NCBI GenBank assembly: GCA_900197625.1
Contig: FZLS01000004.1
Coordinates: forward strand, 29,027-93,026
DNA length: 64,000 bases
Reading direction: 5' to 3'
Source: Rhodobacteraceae bacterium Water-Bin34
GTDB lineage: Bacteria; Pseudomonadota; Alphaproteobacteria; Rhodobacterales; Rhodobacteraceae
This document shows positions 33,461 through 43,247 of the stretch, piece after piece. The first letter of the stretch is position 1. Every line of letters starts with the position of its first letter. The notes beneath the pieces are model-generated. The model did not search any database. It saw nothing but the letters and a program-made list of their open reading frames with translations, and was not told the origin of the DNA. The position numbers and the translations under genes were made by a program.

Positions 33461-35413
33461 ATGCAGATAATATCAAAAATTATTTTCTTTATAATTTTAT
33501 TTTCAAATTCGGCATTTGCCCAAGCAAAATTTCAATCTTTAGTACAATCTCAAGCCTTAAGTATTATTAAACCATCTGTAAAAACAGCCCCTAATGTAAT
33601 AGATGCCATTCAAACATTTGATAGTAAAATTTCAAATAATTTTTTATTGGCATGGAAACAAAAGAAACTTTGGTATCAAAGAAACGATAACTCAATCTTT
33701 TTTGTGAAAAGTCATACAAATTCGCAATATTACATATTTGATTTAGTGACTAATAAAAATTTGGGATTAGTTGAAAAAAATACACTCAAACAAATCAAAC
33801 CAAATTCTGGTGTTCGAAAATTAATTGGATCAGCTTTGGTAACATCTCAGCTCAATAGTCATTTAATAAAAAATCGTATTTCAAGCTTAGAAAATATTAG
33901 CCGCAATCCAAAAGCAATTCATCTCAATCCACTACGTGAAGCACTATCAAAAGAAAGTGACGAAAATTTAAAAATTCAAATGATAAGGCTGGAGAGATTA
34001 CTTACAGTTAAATATGAAATTAACGAAACAATTAGAAAAAGTGCAATTTTGAGCTTTGCTAATGACTTAAGCTTAGATGTTCGCGCTACATTGAACCCGA
34101 TTTTAAATACTACTATTGAAGTTTCCCAATCTCCTCCCGATCCAGGAACTTATGCTGACATTATCGATATAGAAAATTTCTCTAAACTAAATCGTTCACA
34201 AGCATATGAAATGATTGTTAGCAAAGGTTGGGCTAGTAAAGATATTTCAGAAGAAATGAAACGCTCATCACTGATAAAAAATATAAAGAATGGTGAAGTT
34301 TCTGGAATAAAAATAAAAAATTTAAATACTGAAAAATTCAGGGAATTAGCATACTCAAGGCTCGTGAGTTCTGGTTTGGCTCCAAAAGACGTCAGTGAAC
34401 CTGAAATACAAAGAGCTATAGACAACACATTTTTTTATAAAAAATATATAGAAAAATCACCCAGTATAATTTTAGCAACAAAAGAAACTTTAGATAATAT
34501 ACAAAATAAAGTTCATATATCCCGTGCAATTGATCTATTCTTAGATGCCTTATCACTAGCTTCTATATTTTTCCTTGCTGCAATTGGACTAGCAATTACG
34601 TTTGGTGTCATGGGAGTCATTAATATGGCTCATGGTGAGTTCATAATGATGGGAGCATATACTGGATACTTAGTTCAACAGTATGTTCCAAATTATACTG
34701 TATCAATTATCCTTGCCCTTCCGATTGCTTTTGCAGTCACATTCATTGCGGGAATATTAATGGAAAGATCAATTATTCGTTATCTTTATCACCGCCCATT
34801 AGAAACTTTACTAGCGACATTTGGAGTTTCAATTGCCTTACAACAGTTGGCAAAAAACATCTTTGGAACACAAGCCAGACCATTAACATCACCTGATTGG
34901 CTTGATGGTTCTATGATTATCAATGATGTAATTTCTATTAGTTGGATAAGAGTTGCAATTTTTTGTTTATCTTTATTATTTTTCGCAATGCTTTGGTTTA
35001 CTTTAAACAAAACTCGTTTGGGATTGGAAACTAGGGCCGTTACACAAAACCCCAAAATGGCTGCATCAATGGGAATTAATCCAGACAAGATAAATATGCT
35101 AACATTTGGACTTGGTTCAGGCATTGCTGGCATTGCAGGAGTAGCAATAGGATTGTTTGCAAAGGTAACATCAGAATTAGGCTCTGACTATATAGTGCAA
35201 TCCTTCATGACCGTTGTAGTCGGGGGTGTGGGAAATATTTGGGGGACACTTGCAGGAGCCGGTTTAATTGGGTTCTTACAAAAAAGTATCGAATGGTTCA
35301 ATCCTTCAAACACTCTTGCTGCACAAACATTTATGATAGTTTTCATAATAATATTTATTCAATTTCGGCCACGAGGAATTATTGCCCTCAAAGGTCGTGC
35401 CGCTGGAGATTAA
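33461..35413 (+). CDS. urtB: UrtB, urea ABC permease with long N-terminal domain
   Basis: The 650-residue protein has a Sec signal (MQIISKIIFFIILFSNSAFA), a soluble region of about 340 residues with helical repeats (about 25-360), then a LivH-like permease with about eight membrane segments. Markers are GVMGVINMAHGEFIMMGAYTG, LETLLATFGVSIALQQ and the ending FRPRGIIALKGRAAGD. UrtB proteins do carry such an N-terminal region, but here it is long, adding to about 530 in many relatives. urtC follows 3 bases later. Confidence 0.94.
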   Translation: MQIISKIIFFIILFSNSAFAQAKFQSLVQSQALSIIKPSVKTAPNVIDAIQTFDSKISNNFLLAWKQKKLWYQRNDNSIFFVKSHTNSQYYIFDLVTNKNLGLVEKNTLKQIKPNSGVRKLIGSALVTSQLNSHLIKNRISSLENISRNPKAIHLNPLREALSKESDENLKIQMIRLERLLTVKYEINETIRKSAILSFANDLSLDVRATLNPILNTTIEVSQSPPDPGTYADIIDIENFSKLNRSQAYEMIVSKGWASKDISEEMKRSSLIKNIKNGEVSGIKIKNLNTEKFRELAYSRLVSSGLAPKDVSEPEIQRAIDNTFFYKKYIEKSPSIILATKETLDNIQNKVHISRAIDLFLDALSLASIFFLAAIGLAITFGVMGVINMAHGEFIMMGAYTGYLVQQYVPNYTVSIILALPIAFAVTFIAGILMERSIIRYLYHRPLETLLATFGVSIALQQLAKNIFGTQARPLTSPDWLDGSMIINDVISISWIRVAIFCLSLLFFAMLWFTLNKTRLGLETRAVTQNPKMAASMGINPDKINMLTFGLGSGIAGIAGVAIGLFAKVTSELGSDYIVQSFMTVVVGGVGNIWGTLAGAGLIGFLQKSIEWFNPSNTLAAQTFMIVFIIIFIQFRPRGIIALKGRAAGD

Positions 35414-35416
35414 ATA

Positions 35417-36595
35417 ATGGCAGGCCCTCTTACGAAATTCTTGAGCAATAATCCAAGTATTTTAATTTTTTTAACAATCCTTTCCTTAATTACAGCAATT
35501 ATCACAATTGGAAGTGAAGCATTTGGATATGGATTCATTTCAACTTCTTTAATTAAATTGATTGGGAAAACACTATGTATTTGCCTTGTAGCAATAGCCA
35601 TGGATTTAGTCTGGGGTTATTGTGGAATTCTAAGTTTAGGCCATTTTGCCTTTTTTGGCTTAGGTGGATACATGATTGGCATGTGGTTGATGTATGAACG
35701 CACAAGACTAATAGTTATCGAGTCCGCTAAAAATGCACAATTACCAATGACACCTCAAGAAATTCAAAATGCAATTGGGTCACAGATTTTTGGTGTTGTT
35801 GGCGGTTCAGAGTTTCCAATTATTTGGACATTCTCACATTTGCTGTACGTTCAACTGTTATTAGTAATCTTAGTTCCTGGTATGTTAGGTTTTATTTTTG
35901 GCTGGCTTGCTTTTCGCTCTCGAGTTACAGGTGTTTATTTATCAATACTGACACAAGCTATGACCTTAGCACTTGCACTTTATCTATTTCAAAATGATAG
36001 TGGTTTACGCGGGAATAATGGGCTCTCTGGTTTACAAAATATACCAGGATTAGAATTGACATCACAGTCAGTAATATCAGTTTGGTTTTTGTGGGGATCT
36101 GCTTCGGCTTTGGCATTAGGTTTTTTAGTCACAAAATTCATTGTTGAAAGCAAACTTGGAAATGTTATTCGGGGTATAAGGGATAATGAACAACGAATGA
36201 GATTCTTGGGCTATAATGTTGAGCATTACAAATTATTTATCTTTACAATAACAGCCATTATTGCTGCAATTTCTGGTGCATTATATTATCCCCAAGCAGG
36301 CATTATTAACCCTGCTGAATTAGCACCAATTGCATCAATATATCTCGCAGTATGGGTGGCCATAGGAGGTCGAGGACGAATTTATGGCGCTGTTATAGGC
36401 GCTGCTTTAGTTTCTCTATTATCAAGTTGGCTAACTGGAGGACAAGCACCTAACATATCACTCGGTTTTATCAAATTTAAATGGGTAGATTGGTGGTTAG
36501 TTTTTCTAGGTATATCATTTGTTATAATTACACTTTATGCGCCTAAAGGAATAGGCGGACTATTTGATAAGTTTCATAAAGGAGCTTCAAAATGA
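35417..36595 (+). CDS. urtC: UrtC, urea ABC permease
   Basis: The 392-residue LivM-type permease has about ten hydrophobic segments and the LivM/UrtC marks LVWGYCGILSLGHFAFFGLGGYM-like region (about 60-85), LRGNNGLSGLQ, and RDNEQRMRFLGYN near residue 255. It pairs with UrtB to form the urea channel. Its stop overlaps the urtD start by 4 bases (ATGA), so the two are coupled. Confidence 0.95.
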   Translation: MAGPLTKFLSNNPSILIFLTILSLITAIITIGSEAFGYGFISTSLIKLIGKTLCICLVAIAMDLVWGYCGILSLGHFAFFGLGGYMIGMWLMYERTRLIVIESAKNAQLPMTPQEIQNAIGSQIFGVVGGSEFPIIWTFSHLLYVQLLLVILVPGMLGFIFGWLAFRSRVTGVYLSILTQAMTLALALYLFQNDSGLRGNNGLSGLQNIPGLELTSQSVISVWFLWGSASALALGFLVTKFIVESKLGNVIRGIRDNEQRMRFLGYNVEHYKLFIFTITAIIAAISGALYYPQAGIINPAELAPIASIYLAVWVAIGGRGRIYGAVIGAALVSLLSSWLTGGQAPNISLGFIKFKWVDWWLVFLGISFVIITLYAPKGIGGLFDKFHKGASK

Positions 36596-37335
36596 GTGGA
36601 GCTCTGCTTGAAGTAAATGGAATTTCTGTATCATTTGATGGCTTTAAAGCAATTAATAGTTTGTCATTTAATATCGATAATGGTGAACTACGTGCAATAA
36701 TTGGGCCAAATGGTGCAGGCAAAACTACCTTTATGGACATAATCACTGGAAAAACACGGCCAGACAGTGGTGATGTTATTTGGGGTGAAAAAAATATAAG
36801 CTTAATTAGAAAATCAGAAAGTGAAATTGCAAATTTAGGAGTTGGCAGAAAGTTTCAAAAACCAACAATATTTGAAGATCAATCTGTTATGGAAAATCTA
36901 ATTATGGCTTTAAAAAATAACCGTAGTCCTTTGTCAGTTCTTTTTTATAAGTACAATAAAATTGATCATAATAAAGTTGTAAATATTGCCTCAGATATAG
37001 GATTAATTTCAGTATTAGACAAACTTTCTGGTGAATTGAGTCATGGTCAAAAACAATGGCTAGAAATAGGTATGCTTTTAGCTCAAGAGCCTCAATTGTT
37101 GCTAATTGATGAACCAGCGGCTGGAATGACTCTCGAAGAACGAAAACACACAGTCTTACTATTAAAAAGATTGTCTAAAACTAGAGCAGTAGTCGTTGTT
37201 GAGCATGATATGGAATTTATTCGCAATTTGAGTTGCAAAGTAACCGTTCTACATGAGGGCGCAGTTCTGGCAGAGGGAACATTAGACCATGTTGTGAAAA
37301 ATAAAACCGTAATTGATGTATATTTGGGGCGTTGA
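36592..37335 (+). CDS. urtD: UrtD, urea ABC ATPase (LivG-type)
   Basis: The 247-residue ATPase shows Walker A GPNGAGKTT, the UrtD-typical GVGRKFQKPTIFEDQSV, signature LSHGQKQWLEIGM, Walker B LLLIDEPAAGM and switch His in VVEHDMEFI. The LSHGQKQWLEIGM form separates UrtD from the amino-acid transporter LivG. It overlaps urtC by 4 bases and is followed directly by urtE. Confidence 0.95.
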   Translation: MSGALLEVNGISVSFDGFKAINSLSFNIDNGELRAIIGPNGAGKTTFMDIITGKTRPDSGDVIWGEKNISLIRKSESEIANLGVGRKFQKPTIFEDQSVMENLIMALKNNRSPLSVLFYKYNKIDHNKVVNIASDIGLISVLDKLSGELSHGQKQWLEIGMLLAQEPQLLLIDEPAAGMTLEERKHTVLLLKRLSKTRAVVVVEHDMEFIRNLSCKVTVLHEGAVLAEGTLDHVVKNKTVIDVYLGR

Positions 37336-37336
37336 A

Positions 37337-38032
37337 ATGTTGGAACTTTGTAATATTACACTTCACTATGGACAAAGCCAGATATTGAATGGTGTAAGTC
37401 TAAATGCTGAAAAAGGTAAAGTAACATGCTTAATGGGAACTAATGGTGTCGGTAAAACTAGTTTACTTAAAGCAATATCTGGCACACATAGCCATTCTGA
37501 TGGAAGTTACAAACTAAATGGAAAAGAACAAGGTATTTCATCTGCGCATATTCTTGCGAAACGTGGAGTTGGGTATGTACCTCAAGGAAGAGATATATTT
37601 CCACTAATGACTGTTCAAGAAAACTTAGAAACTGGTTTTGCATGCTTGGATAAGTCAGATGCAATAGTACCAGAGCAAATTTTTGAATTATTTCCGATTC
37701 TTAAACAAATGAAAAACCGAAGGGGAGGTGATTTATCTGGGGGCCAACAACAACAATTGGCAATTGCACGTACGCTAATTACTCGTCCAAAATTACTTTT
37801 ATTGGATGAACCAACTGAAGGCATACAGCCTAATATCATTAAACAAATTGGTGATGTGATTTCATATCTCAAAGACCAAGGCGATATGGCAATACTTTTA
37901 GTAGAACAATATTTTGAATTTGCATACGACCTTGCCGATCATTTTTATGCAATGCAAAGAGGCCAAATAGTTTTGAACTGCTCAAAAGCAAAAATAAAAA
38001 AACAAGAACTTCTTTCTACATTGTCTGTCTAA
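37337..38032 (+). CDS. urtE: UrtE, urea ABC ATPase (LivF-type)
   Basis: The 231-residue ATPase shows Walker A GTNGVGKTS, the segment VPQGRDIFPLMTVQENLETG, signature LSGGQQQQLAIARTL and Walker B LLLLDEPTEGIQPN, matching UrtE. The start at 37337 (MLELCNITLHYG) is one base after the urtD stop; an earlier in-frame ATG inside urtD is not needed. It is convergent with ureG, with only 8 bases between the stops. Confidence 0.95.
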   Translation: MLELCNITLHYGQSQILNGVSLNAEKGKVTCLMGTNGVGKTSLLKAISGTHSHSDGSYKLNGKEQGISSAHILAKRGVGYVPQGRDIFPLMTVQENLETGFACLDKSDAIVPEQIFELFPILKQMKNRRGGDLSGGQQQQLAIARTLITRPKLLLLDEPTEGIQPNIIKQIGDVISYLKDQGDMAILLVEQYFEFAYDLADHFYAMQRGQIVLNCSKAKIKKQELLSTLSV

Positions 38033-38040
38033 GCATTTTG

Positions 38041-38676
38041 TTATTTGTTTTCTTGATCACTTTGATATTCAAAACTCCCAAGTTCTGATAATATTTTTAA
38101 GATTTGATAAGCACTTTTTTTATCTTTTAAACTAGAAAATACGAATGGTTTTCCAGCGCGCATTTTTTTTGCATCACGTTCCATTACCTCAAGTGAAGCA
38201 CCAACGTATGGTGCTAAATCGGTTTTGTTTATGACTAAGATATCAGATTTTGTGATAGCTGGACCACCTTTTCTTGGTATTTCTTCCCCCGCTGCAACAT
38301 CAATTACATATACTGTTAAATCTGCAAGTTCAGGACTGAATGTTGCTGATAAATTATCCCCACCACTTTCAATAAAAATAATTTCAATATCATCATATCT
38401 TTTACGCATTTCGGCAACTGCAGCAAGATTTATAGAAGCATCCTCTCGTATTGCAGTATGTGGACACCCTCCTGTTTCAACACCTATAACACGATCTTTA
38501 GGTAATATTTGCATTCGCATTAATGCCTCAGCATCTTCTTGCGTATAAATATCATTAGTTATAACACCTACAGAATTATGCGGATATAGAATACGTATCA
38601 GAGATGCAGTCAGAGTAGTTTTTCCTGCACCAACAGGACCACCTATTCCAATCCTTAATGGACCATTCTTTGACAA
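38041..38676 (-). CDS. ureG: UreG, GTPase for urease nickel insertion
   Basis: The 211-residue SIMIBI GTPase has P-loop [10 protein letters not shown] (about 12-20), the metal-binding CPHT motif in [14 protein letters not shown], the [11 protein letters not shown] region and guanine-specificity NKTDLAP. UreG with UreF and UreD loads nickel into UreC. It is the last gene of the ureDABCEFG operon, convergent with urtE. Confidence 0.96.
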   Translation of the reverse strand: MSKNGPLRIGIGGPVGAGKTTLTASLIRILYPHNSVGVITNDIYTQEDAEALMRMQILPKDRVIGVETGGCPHTAIREDASINLAAVAEMRKRYDDIEIIFIESGGDNLSATFSPELADLTVYVIDVAAGEEIPRKGGPAITKSDILVINKTDLAPYVGASLEVMERDAKKMRAGKPFVFSSLKDKKSAYQILKILSELGSFEYQSDQENK

Positions 38677-38688
38677 TTAATATCTCCT

Positions 38689-39333
38689 TTAAGTTTGAAA
38701 AATTCGGGAATATTGGGTTTCGTGTCTCATCGCCATAATGTCTGACATAAAAGTATTACTGAACAAATCATCAAGTGTTACACCTTTTATTTCCGATGCT
38801 ACCATTAAAACTTTTTGTTTTAGTGAGGTTTGAACCTGTTGCCCATCTGTTTGGCCAAGAGGAACAAGACGCATAGCTACGTTACACATGTTTACTACAA
38901 AAGCGTTCAAATACATTATAGTGGTAAGTTCTATGCTGAGATTTAATGCATTTGCTGATCTAGCTACTGCAACTGGATAACATAACTTTTTTAGATTTAA
39001 ATCCCATATAGAATTTACAGCTTCACAATATGCATGACCCTGGAGCTCTGTTTCCTTGAGCCTTTCATTTGATGATGCAAATGCTTTGGCATAAGAATTA
39101 ATATAGTGGACATTTGAGCTTTCAACATCAAATGCAATATTTAAAAAAGCTGCATCAGACCATGCACCTCCTTGTGTTAACAAACATGATAGCCATTGCT
39201 CTAAATCATTTGCATTTGTAATTAATCCATCATCAATGGCACTTTCCATTCCGTGTGAATATGCAAAAGACCCCACCGGAAAGGATGATGAAAATAATTG
39301 AACCAATGTAAGGATTTCATTATTTTTATTCAT
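38689..39333 (-). CDS. ureF: UreF, urease accessory protein
   Basis: From the ATG at 39333 (MNKNNEILTLVQLFSSSFPVG) the protein has 214 residues, normal for UreF. It has the SFPVGSFAYSHGMESAIDDG region near residue 15 and a C-terminal DIMAMRHETQYSRIF ending. UreF is an all-helical scaffold that activates UreG GTPase in the UreDFG complex. The ATG overlaps the ureE stop (ATGAATAA), so they are coupled; a longer start at 39384 would overlap ureE strongly. Confidence 0.94.
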   Translation of the reverse strand: MNKNNEILTLVQLFSSSFPVGSFAYSHGMESAIDDGLITNANDLEQWLSCLLTQGGAWSDAAFLNIAFDVESSNVHYINSYAKAFASSNERLKETELQGHAYCEAVNSIWDLNLKKLCYPVAVARSANALNLSIELTTIMYLNAFVVNMCNVAMRLVPLGQTDGQQVQTSLKQKVLMVASEIKGVTLDDLFSNTFMSDIMAMRHETQYSRIFQT

Positions 39334-39793
39334 GCGATGTATGACCATGATCGTGGCTGTGTGTTCTTCCATGCCCATATGCACCTTTTTCAGGATTAAA
39401 AGGTTCCATTATACTTTTCACCTTAGCTCCTAGATATTCTAACATGTGTCCAATTACAGGATCATCCTGAATCAACAATCGTCTTGTTTCTATTTGACAA
39501 GGCGTATGTCGATTCCCAATGTGCCAAGCTAATATTACTAAATCTTGGCCAGTTATTTCCAATAAAGGTTCTTCTGCTGAAATAATTTCAATATGTTTCC
39601 CTCCTTCAACAACCAATGCATCACTATTTTCAAGTGAAATAGTCTGAGGAAGATCGACAAGAACTTTTTTCCCTGTTCGTGTTTTCAAAACTTTTCGCCT
39701 TAAAAACCTCTCATCATATGATAAAATACATTCTTCGACTTTTTGTGTCCAAGTTCCAGATCTTTTAATTTCAAATGCTGTAAAATCCGTCAT
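39326..39793 (-). CDS. ureE: UreE, urease nickel chaperone with His-rich tail
   Basis: The 155-residue protein has the UreE N-terminal beta domain (RRKVLKTRTGKKVLVDLP) and the ferredoxin-like metal domain with AWHIGNRHTPCQIE. The C-terminus is GHGRTHSHDHGHTSHE, a nickel-binding histidine tail. It delivers nickel to UreG. Its ATG coincides with the ureC stop (one-base overlap), showing tight coupling. Confidence 0.95.
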   Translation of the reverse strand: MTDFTAFEIKRSGTWTQKVEECILSYDERFLRRKVLKTRTGKKVLVDLPQTISLENSDALVVEGGKHIEIISAEEPLLEITGQDLVILAWHIGNRHTPCQIETRRLLIQDDPVIGHMLEYLGAKVKSIMEPFNPEKGAYGHGRTHSHDHGHTSHE

Positions 39794-41502
39794 CAGAAAA
39801 GAAAGTATCGTTGTGCCATTGCTAATTCTTTTGCGGGCTCACATGTTAGCAGTTCACCATCAGCTCGAACTTCGTAGGTTTCTGGGTTTACTTCCATCAC
39901 CGGCAATGCATTATTTAATATTAAATCTGATTTTCCAATATTCCTTGTATTCTCAACTGCAACAATATCTTTCGATAAGCCAAGTTGATTTCCTATATCA
40001 TCAGCATACGCGGCTTCTGATACAAATGTAACTGCAGAACGTTCAACAGAGCGTCCAAATGCACCGAACATGGGTCTTGAATAAACTGGTTGAGGTGTCG
40101 GAATAGACGCATTAGGATCACCCATTTGAGCCGATACAATTGTTCCAGAAAGCAGCACCATCTCTGGCTTTACTCCAAAGAAAGCTGGATCCCACATTAC
40201 AAGATCTGCTCTTTTTCCTTCAGAAATACTACCAATTTCATGGCTTATGCCATGCGCTATAGCTGGGTTTATTGTATATTTAGATATATAGCGCCGAACA
40301 CGATAATTATCATTTTCACCTGTTTCCTCTGATAAACGGCCTCTTTGTTTCTTCATTTTATCAGCAGTTTGCCAAGTTCTTATCAATACTTCTCCCACAC
40401 GCCCCATTGCCTGACTGTCAGAAGCGATAATCGAAAAAGCACCTATATCATGAAGAATATCCTCAGCTGCAATCGTCTCACGCCTTATCCTGCTTTCTGC
40501 AAAAGCTACATCTTCAGGAATTGATTTATCTAAATGATGACAAACCATAAGCATATCCAGATGTTCTTCCAAAGTATTTACTGTAAATGGTCTTGTTGGA
40601 TTTGTTGAAGACGGCAATACATGCTCTTCGCCACAAATTTTTATAATATCAGGTGCATGTCCACCCCCTGCTCCCTCTGTATGGAATGCATGAATTGTTC
40701 GCCCTTTCATAGCTTTGACAGTGTTTTCAACAAAACCAGATTCATTAAGAGTATCGGTATGAATCATGACTTGGACGTCCATATCATCAGCAACTGAGAG
40801 ACAACAATCTATTGCAGCTGGAGTGGTTCCCCAATCTTCATGTAGCTTTAAGGCACACGCCCCAGCATTTACCATTTCTATAAGAGCAGCAGGCTTACTA
40901 GCGTTTCCTTTACCAGCAAATGCAAGATTCATTGGGAATGCATCTGCTGCTTGTAACATTCGTGAAAGGTGCCATGAGCCAGGAGTACAAGTCGTGGCTA
41001 AAGTTCCATGAGCTGGGCCTGTTCCACCACCAAGCATTGTGGTTAAACCAGAATGAAGTGCGTCTTCAATTTGCTGCGGACATATGAAATGAATGTGACT
41101 ATCAAATCCACCTGCAGTTAGAATGCGGCCTTCTCCAGCTATAGCTTCGGTTCCAGGCCCCACTATAATATCAACACCTGGTTGAGTGTCTGGATTTCCA
41201 GCTTTACCTATTTTGAGAATTCTTCCATCTCTTAAGCCAACATCAGCTTTATAAATGCCACTATGATCGATGATTAATGCATTTGTAATTACTGTATCGA
41301 CAGCACCTTCTGCCCGGGTTTCTTGAGATTGACCCATTCCATCTCTGATTACTTTTCCACCTCCAAATTTAACCTCTTCGCCATAGATAGTTAAATCTTT
41401 TTCAACCTCAACAATAAGATCAGTATCAGCTAACCTTATTTTATCGCCGACGGTTGGCCCAAACATTGAAGAATATTCAGATCTCTTAATTTCAATTGGC
41501 AT
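39793..41502 (-). CDS. ureC: UreC, urease alpha (catalytic) subunit
   Basis: The 569-residue amidohydrolase hydrolyses urea to ammonia and carbamate. Nickel ligands are seen in [13 protein letters not shown], the carbamylated lysine in [45 protein letters not shown] and [14 protein letters not shown]. The catalytic flap histidine is in MVCHHLD. Length and motifs are complete, so the enzyme should be active. No nickel transporter gene is adjacent. Confidence 0.97.
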   Translation of the reverse strand: MPIEIKRSEYSSMFGPTVGDKIRLADTDLIVEVEKDLTIYGEEVKFGGGKVIRDGMGQSQETRAEGAVDTVITNALIIDHSGIYKADVGLRDGRILKIGKAGNPDTQPGVDIIVGPGTEAIAGEGRILTAGGFDSHIHFICPQQIEDALHSGLTTMLGGGTGPAHGTLATTCTPGSWHLSRMLQAADAFPMNLAFAGKGNASKPAALIEMVNAGACALKLHEDWGTTPAAIDCCLSVADDMDVQVMIHTDTLNESGFVENTVKAMKGRTIHAFHTEGAGGGHAPDIIKICGEEHVLPSSTNPTRPFTVNTLEEHLDMLMVCHHLDKSIPEDVAFAESRIRRETIAAEDILHDIGAFSIIASDSQAMGRVGEVLIRTWQTADKMKKQRGRLSEETGENDNYRVRRYISKYTINPAIAHGISHEIGSISEGKRADLVMWDPAFFGVKPEMVLLSGTIVSAQMGDPNASIPTPQPVYSRPMFGAFGRSVERSAVTFVSEAAYADDIGNQLGLSKDIVAVENTRNIGKSDLILNNALPVMEVNPETYEVRADGELLTCEPAKELAMAQRYFLF

Positions 41503-41808
41503 TTACAACTCTCCCATAATCTTTTGATTAAAGCCATAAATGCAGCGTTTCCCTGAAATTGGAACCAATTGAACTTCACGCCGTTGACCAGGTTCAAAAC
41601 GAATAGCTGTTCCAGCCACAATATCCAAACGCATGCCAAGCGCTTTTTCTCTATCAAATTTTAGTGCTGAATTTGCTTCACCAAAATGATAATGACTTCC
41701 AACTTGTACAGGACGGTCACCTTTATTTTCTACCATTAAAGTTTGCGATATAGCGCCTTCATTTAATATCAAAATTCCTTTAGCAGGGAATATTTCACCA
41801 GGTATCAT
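41503..41808 (-). CDS. ureB: UreB, urease beta subunit
   Basis: With the ATG at 41808 ([25 protein letters not shown] upstream) the subunit has 101 residues, the standard length. It has [19 protein letters not shown] and the end [12 protein letters not shown]. The frame runs 27 codons further upstream into ureA but that part is not UreB-like. Separate gamma and beta genes are the common bacterial layout. Confidence 0.96.
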   Translation of the reverse strand: MIPGEIFPAKGILILNEGAISQTLMVENKGDRPVQVGSHYHFGEANSALKFDREKALGMRLDIVAGTAIRFEPGQRREVQLVPISGKRCIYGFNQKIMGEL

Positions 41809-41818
41809 TTTTTCTCCT

Positions 41819-42121
41819 TCAGCGAATTGGATTATGTACAGTGACAAGTTTAGTGCCATCTGGAAAAGTAGCTTCCACTTGAACGTCATGGATCATTTCA
41901 GCCACTCCTATCATACACTGCTCTTTTGAAATTATGCGCCCACCTTCTTGCATCATATCAGCTACAGATTTTCCATCTCTTGCACCTTCAACAACTGCAT
42001 CTGTAATTATTGCAATTGCCTCTGGGTAATTTAATTTTACCCCTCGCTCTAATCTTTTACGTGCAACTTCTGCAGCCATAGAAATTAATAATTTATCTTT
42101 TTCTCGTGGTGTCAGTTTCAT
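41819..42121 (-). CDS. ureA: UreA, urease gamma subunit
   Basis: From the ATG at 42121 ([20 protein letters not shown]) this is a normal 100-residue gamma subunit. It has the [21 protein letters not shown] region, VADMMQEGG and the end [15 protein letters not shown]. It forms the trimeric urease core with UreB and UreC. It follows ureD after one base. Confidence 0.96.
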   Translation of the reverse strand: MKLTPREKDKLLISMAAEVARKRLERGVKLNYPEAIAIITDAVVEGARDGKSVADMMQEGGRIISKEQCMIGVAEMIHDVQVEATFPDGTKLVTVHNPIR

Positions 42122-42122
42122 T

Positions 42123-43001
42123 TTAAAGTTTCCAATTTTTTGGTACGGCATTATCTGTTAGCAGCGAAAGAATAGGTAAAAGTTTTTTTCTAAGTTCATA
42201 ACTATCTGGACTTAAAATTCTTATAAGCAACAAATGATTATTAATCAGACTAGCCCCAGCAGTACTTGGTAGTAGCTTTCTAATTTTATTTAAGATCTCA
42301 ATTGAGTTCGCATCGTATAGGACTATGTTTGCCATTGCTTTGTTGTTATTACTTATTGATTTATTCTTCAAAATTTTAGTAATATTTCCGTTCATTTTTA
42401 TTCCATCAATATAAATGGGTTCACCGTTGCAATTGATAGAAACATTATCTTTAAAGAAACAGGAACCCAGTTCCTCTCCTGAAGCTAATCTACCAAATAC
42501 TATCGGCTCAACGAAAAGAACTTTAGATGTATCAAAGAGTTCTATGTTTAATTTTCTTTCTAATTTACTGCCATCAAATAAAATAGTTTCTTGAGGTAAC
42601 CAATATAATTGTGCATTTTCTTCCACCGAAAGGTTATTATTTATTTTTCCAGATTCATTATCAAAAGCACTGTATATTCTTTCAGCAGCTTGAGTAGTAA
42701 TGGTTAAATTGGCTCCTTTTGCGACTTTCGCATAAGTTGAAAAATAATCACCACTAGTTATACCACCGGCTGTATTTACAATAACTGCTTCTAGATTATT
42801 ATTCGTTGATCTGGGAAATACGGCCCTCATAGAACCTTCCTGACGAAGGTCTGAAAGCTTAGTATTGCCTAATGCATCAGTTGCAACAGATAAACTTACA
42901 TTACCAAATGCGCGCTGAAGTTTTACGCTTGATGAAATTGAAGACTGAAGTGACAAAGTAAAAACTCCCAGTGATTTTTTACATAGAGAATTTGCAACCA
43001 T
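42123..43001 (-). CDS. ureD: UreD (UreH), urease accessory protein
   Basis: The protein of about 292 residues has the UreD hallmarks [12 protein letters not shown] near residue 35, [34 protein letters not shown] region, and [19 protein letters not shown]. It binds UreC directly and brings UreFG for nickel loading. The start is uncertain: ATGs at 43055, 43013 and 43001 are in frame, and the upstream extension is hydrophobic and not UreD-like. It is the first gene of the urease operon. Confidence 0.92.
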   Translation of the reverse strand: MVANSLCKKSLGVFTLSLQSSISSSVKLQRAFGNVSLSVATDALGNTKLSDLRQEGSMRAVFPRSTNNNLEAVIVNTAGGITSGDYFSTYAKVAKGANLTITTQAAERIYSAFDNESGKINNNLSVEENAQLYWLPQETILFDGSKLERKLNIELFDTSKVLFVEPIVFGRLASGEELGSCFFKDNVSINCNGEPIYIDGIKMNGNITKILKNKSISNNNKAMANIVLYDANSIEILNKIRKLLPSTAGASLINNHLLLIRILSPDSYELRKKLLPILSLLTDNAVPKNWKL

Positions 43002-43247
43002 CAAGAAAAGCATCAAATTCAAAAAAAGAAAATATAAATCAAAACAGTAATGCACAAAATATTACGCTTTTGCTTAAAAATTAATCATAATTAAAACAAA
43101 CTTTGATTTATCAAATATTCAAACACAACAAATAAATTTTATAAATTTCAATAATGAAAAGCCTTATACTCCTTATTAAGAATATATTGACTAATTTATA
43201 ATTTGATAATTAATTAATCATAAATTTTTTTGTAAAAGGCCGATAAA

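Noticed and set aside
43002..43055. N-terminal extension of UreD as a signal peptide
   Set aside because: UreD is cytosolic in the family; the hydrophobic stretch is better explained as translated leader.
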